Below are positions 61,316 through 64,000 of a stretch of DNA of 64,000 nucleotides, one piece after another. Made by a program: the position numbers and the translations under genes. This DNA comes from Hordeum vulgare subsp. vulgare. Its lineage: Eukaryota > Streptophyta > Magnoliopsida > Poales > Poaceae. Location: contig NC_058518.1 in NCBI RefSeq assembly GCF_904849725.1, forward strand, positions 503,427,225-503,491,224. Direction: 5' to 3'. A model generated the notes under the pieces. That model was not told the DNA's origin, did not search any database, and was given only the letters and a program-made list of their open reading frames with translations. The stretch's first letter is position 1. Each line of letters opens with the position of its first letter.

Positions 61316-63161
61316 TGTGGGTTAATGAACCCAATGTCATATATTTGTCCTCTTTTGCATTCGAGGATCTTCAATCCACATAATATAGTGAGGATAATTA
61401 TACATGCAATGAACGAGCTGAGCTAGAGACTTAATTATGGAAATAATACTTACACACAATAGCAACTGCCAAACGTATTGTCCAGAGCGTCTTGATTGTA
61501 TAATTGAAAGAATTCTTCAAATTAAATGTACAATGACTTGACTCCATTGAAGTAGTGTTCATCTTTAATTCCCACGTACATATTATTGGTCCTATCCTTG
61601 CAGGTTTTCAATTACCAGTCATGGAGTGTTCGCATCATCGTTGATAATTTCATAAAGTGTGTCGGTCACCATACATTCATTGTCGGTTCATCTGTATTAT
61701 GTAACTAATTATATTAAAAAACCATTACAGAACATCATGAGTAGAGAAATAACCAAATTAATACAAGTTCATCATCGCATTAAAATTAAAGTACAATAGT
61801 GATCAAATGTTATTACTACAAAAATAAATACATAAAGTTCATATATAGTTCTCATGCAACTATGTAAAATATTTAAATGCAACAACAAATGCGATCAAAA
61901 TCGCAACTAAGGTAACAATTGATCCAACATCATAATGATACCAAGCCTCCTTATCAATGGCATATTTTCTAATCTTTCTAATCTTCAAGCGTATTGCATT
62001 CATCTGAATCTTGTGCAGATCGACGACATCAGCAACATGCAACTCCAATTTCATCTTCTCTTCTTCAACTCTTTTCTTTTTTTTTCAGCTAAATTTAACC
62101 TCTCAACAAGAGGGTCGGTTGGAATTTCCGGTTCACATAACAGCTAGATAAATACATCTATGTCAAGGTGGTCGGCATAATAGTCACAAACACTAAATGA
62201 AATAAATAGTTAGAAAAGATAATATATCACATGTGAATAGTAGACCGAACGAGAGCCGGCGGGGGCGGATACCAAATCCATGGCACTATATAATAACAAA
62301 CAATAATACAACTAAGAAAATTATACAAGGAGCTATATAAATTATACGAGTCAGAACTTTTTTCTCTAAAAAAGATAATTAAGAACAAGAGGATCACCAC
62401 GGTGGTGTGAGCGACGAGATCGGCACAGACGATCTACGGGGGTGAGGACGACGGGCACGGGGACGGGACGGCACCCTACACATGCGCAAACTAAAACATT
62501 GATTTGAGCTCAAATTGTGCATCTAAATCAAATAAACTCACACATACACTCCTCCACTAAAATCCACAAACCACACTACTTCTATATCATTTGAAATGAG
62601 CTAAACTAGTAGTGATAGATGAGGATGAAGTTGCTAACCTTTTTATAACACATCGATAGTTGGTGCACCGCCAAAACTAGACAAATCCTGGGGAAATGGA
62701 GCTTGGAGGTCGATCTTGGAGAGGAGAGAAAGCTTAAGTGTGACTCAAGCATTTCATCAAACACCTCATGTGCATAGGAGGTGAGAATACAGTAGCACAC
62801 ACCTCCCACAGCTGGCCGGCCAAAAAACAGAGGAGTGAGCGAGCAGGGACAAGCATATATATAGGCATTCTTTTAGTCCCGGTTGGTGTCTAGACCTGAG
62901 ACTGAAGACTGACCTTTAGTCCCACTTCCACGCACTTACCGGGAATAAAGGGGTTGCGCTAGGAGCCAAGCCCTTTAGTCCCGGTTGGTGGCTGGAAGCG
63001 GGACTAAAGGTCCCAAACGAACCAGGACTTGTGCCCGCCGAGGCCTGACCGACGTCCTAGCCGTTTAACCGGGACTGACGCACGCATTAGTCTAGATTCG
63101 TAAGTCGACCGGGACTGTTGCTCTGATCTGGTAAAAACCAATGCCCTGTTTTCTAATAGTG
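61316..63161 (-). mobile_element. CACTA transposon end, truncated at the left
   Basis: It ends GCCCTGTTTTCTAATAGTG, the inverse of a CACTATTAGAAAA terminus. The last 300 bp hold subterminal repeats around TTTAGTCCCGGTTGG (62872-63115), the well-known grass CACTA motif. No opposite terminus or TNP2 transposase is present; the left side joins LINE sequence directly. Confidence 0.75.
61860..62054 (-). CDS. Small membrane-anchored protein typical of CACTA 3' regions
   Basis: 64 codons on the minus strand. The N-terminal half is amphipathic and basic (LKIRKIRKYAIDKEAWYH), and the C-terminal half is one hydrophobic segment (IVTLVAILIAFVVAFKYF) that looks like a membrane helix. I recognise similar short frames near CACTA ends in Triticeae; the function is unknown. 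It may be the last exon of a longer element protein. Confidence 0.45.
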   Translation of the reverse strand: MKLELHVADVVDLHKIQMNAIRLKIRKIRKYAIDKEAWYHYDVGSIVTLVAILIAFVVAFKYFT

Positions 63162-64000
63162 TATGTGTGTCCACTTCGCAAATCACTCTATATATGGTCT
63201 AAAGAAAGCTCCTTGGACATGGTTCCGCTGATTTCAGGTTTTTTGAGCTTCCAAAAGTGATTCCTCACTCTTCATCATGCATCACGACACCTCCATTGCC
63301 TACTTGTTAGTATGCGTTGATGATATCATCCTCACAGAAAGTTCTCCATCCACCACCACATACATCATCAACTCGCTCAAGTCATAGTTTTCCATGTCTG
63401 ACCTTGGTGCTCTTCATCATTTCTTGGACAACAACATCACCACGAACTCCTCCGACCACTTCTTATGACAACAATAGTACACCCTCGAGATTCTTGAGTG
63501 TGCCAAGATGCTTAACTGCAAGCTAGTTTCTACCCTTATTGAAACCAGCTCCAAGCTCTCTTCCCATGACGACAACCTGCTGTCCAATCCCACGCATTAC
63601 CGTAGTTTGGCTGGCGCACTCCAATACCTCATACTCACCACCCCGATATTTCATATGTTGTCCAACAAGTGTGCATGTTCATGCACGCTCCTCGAGACAC
63701 TTGCATGCAACTTGTGAAGCGCATTCTTCCCTACTTGCAAGGCACTTCCCACTATGGACTTCAACTCTACAAATCCTCCTCCAACGACCTCATTGCATAT
63801 ATCGATGCAGATTGGGCCGGTTGTCCGAATACCCGTAAGTCTACTTTGGGTTTTTGCGCCTTCCTTTGTTCCAATCTCATCTCCTGATACTCTAAACGGC
63901 AATCCACCATATCCCATTCCAGTGCCGAAGTTGAGTACATGGGCATTGCAAATTGTGTGCCCGAATCTTGCTGGTTGTGTTAACTTCTTCACGAGCTCAA
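63162..64000 (+). pseudogene. Copia pol fragment (reverse transcriptase to RNase H), broken
   Basis: Recognisable pieces in shifting frames: SIYGLKKAPWTWF near 63190, LLVCVDDIILT near 63305 (RT active site VDD), DLGALHHFL near 63400, YRSLAGALQYL near 63600, then DADWAGCPNTRKST and HSSAEVEYMG (RNase H) from 63805. Stops at about 63384 and 63466, plus frameshifts, exclude function. The window ends inside it. It continues the flank into which the CACTA end was inserted or joined. Confidence 0.8.

Overview
The window is a piece of a large, repeat-rich grass chromosome, most likely from the Triticeae (wheat, Aegilops, barley or rye group). The evidence is two plant genes with GT-AG introns, BARE/Angela/WIS-type copia solo LTRs, a large non-autonomous LTR element resembling the barley and wheat LARD Sukkula, and many Stowaway, Tourist and CACTA-type miniature elements. 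There are no bacterial-style features.

Genes. Two genes look real. Positions 18-3194 (+) hold the last eleven coding segments of a phytepsin-type aspartic protease with its saposin-like insert; its 5' end lies outside the window. Positions 39609-43790 (+) hold a complete ten-exon secreted subtilase (S8 family) whose joined exons give an uninterrupted frame of 744 codons plus stop. Its first intron uses a GC donor, and the residue after its catalytic Ser is Gln instead of the usual Met. All other coding sequence belongs to mobile elements or is a fragment, including a FAR1 DNA-binding-domain fragment at 11420-11815 (-).

Layout. 3.2-5.2 kb: downstream flank and GC-rich repeat-like sequence. 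5.2-9.8 kb: a tRNA-derived SINE, a MULE-like element with long terminal inverted repeats, and two Tourist-like MITEs with TAA/TTA target duplications. 9.8-16.1 kb: one roughly 1 kb unit present three times, two copies facing each other around the FAR1 fragment and a third behind them. Both facing copies carry the same insertion with a mini-CACTA nested in it; the third copy lacks it. 16.9-19 kb: a non-autonomous retroposon with a 9-bp target duplication, then a Helitron candidate. 19.2-23.7 kb: an antisense retroposon with a 14-bp target duplication, itself hit by a PIF/Harbinger-like element (encoding a Myb/SANT protein, no transposase) and a Tourist MITE. 24.3-37.3 kb: a complete LARD with 4.8-4.9 kb LTRs and a 3.3 kb internal domain without coding sequence, on the minus strand. 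37.3-39.1 kb: unclassified repeat-like DNA. 39.1-43.8 kb: the subtilase gene.

44.2-61.3 kb is a set of nested insertions: an old L1-like LINE interrupted by a younger relative (44.77-52.61 kb) and by a copia solo LTR (53.73-57.52 kb), which itself carries a hAT-type MITE and a second solo LTR. 61.3-64 kb: the end of a CACTA transposon followed by a decayed copia pol fragment. The nested insertions and their empty sites allow much of the order of events to be read from the sequence.
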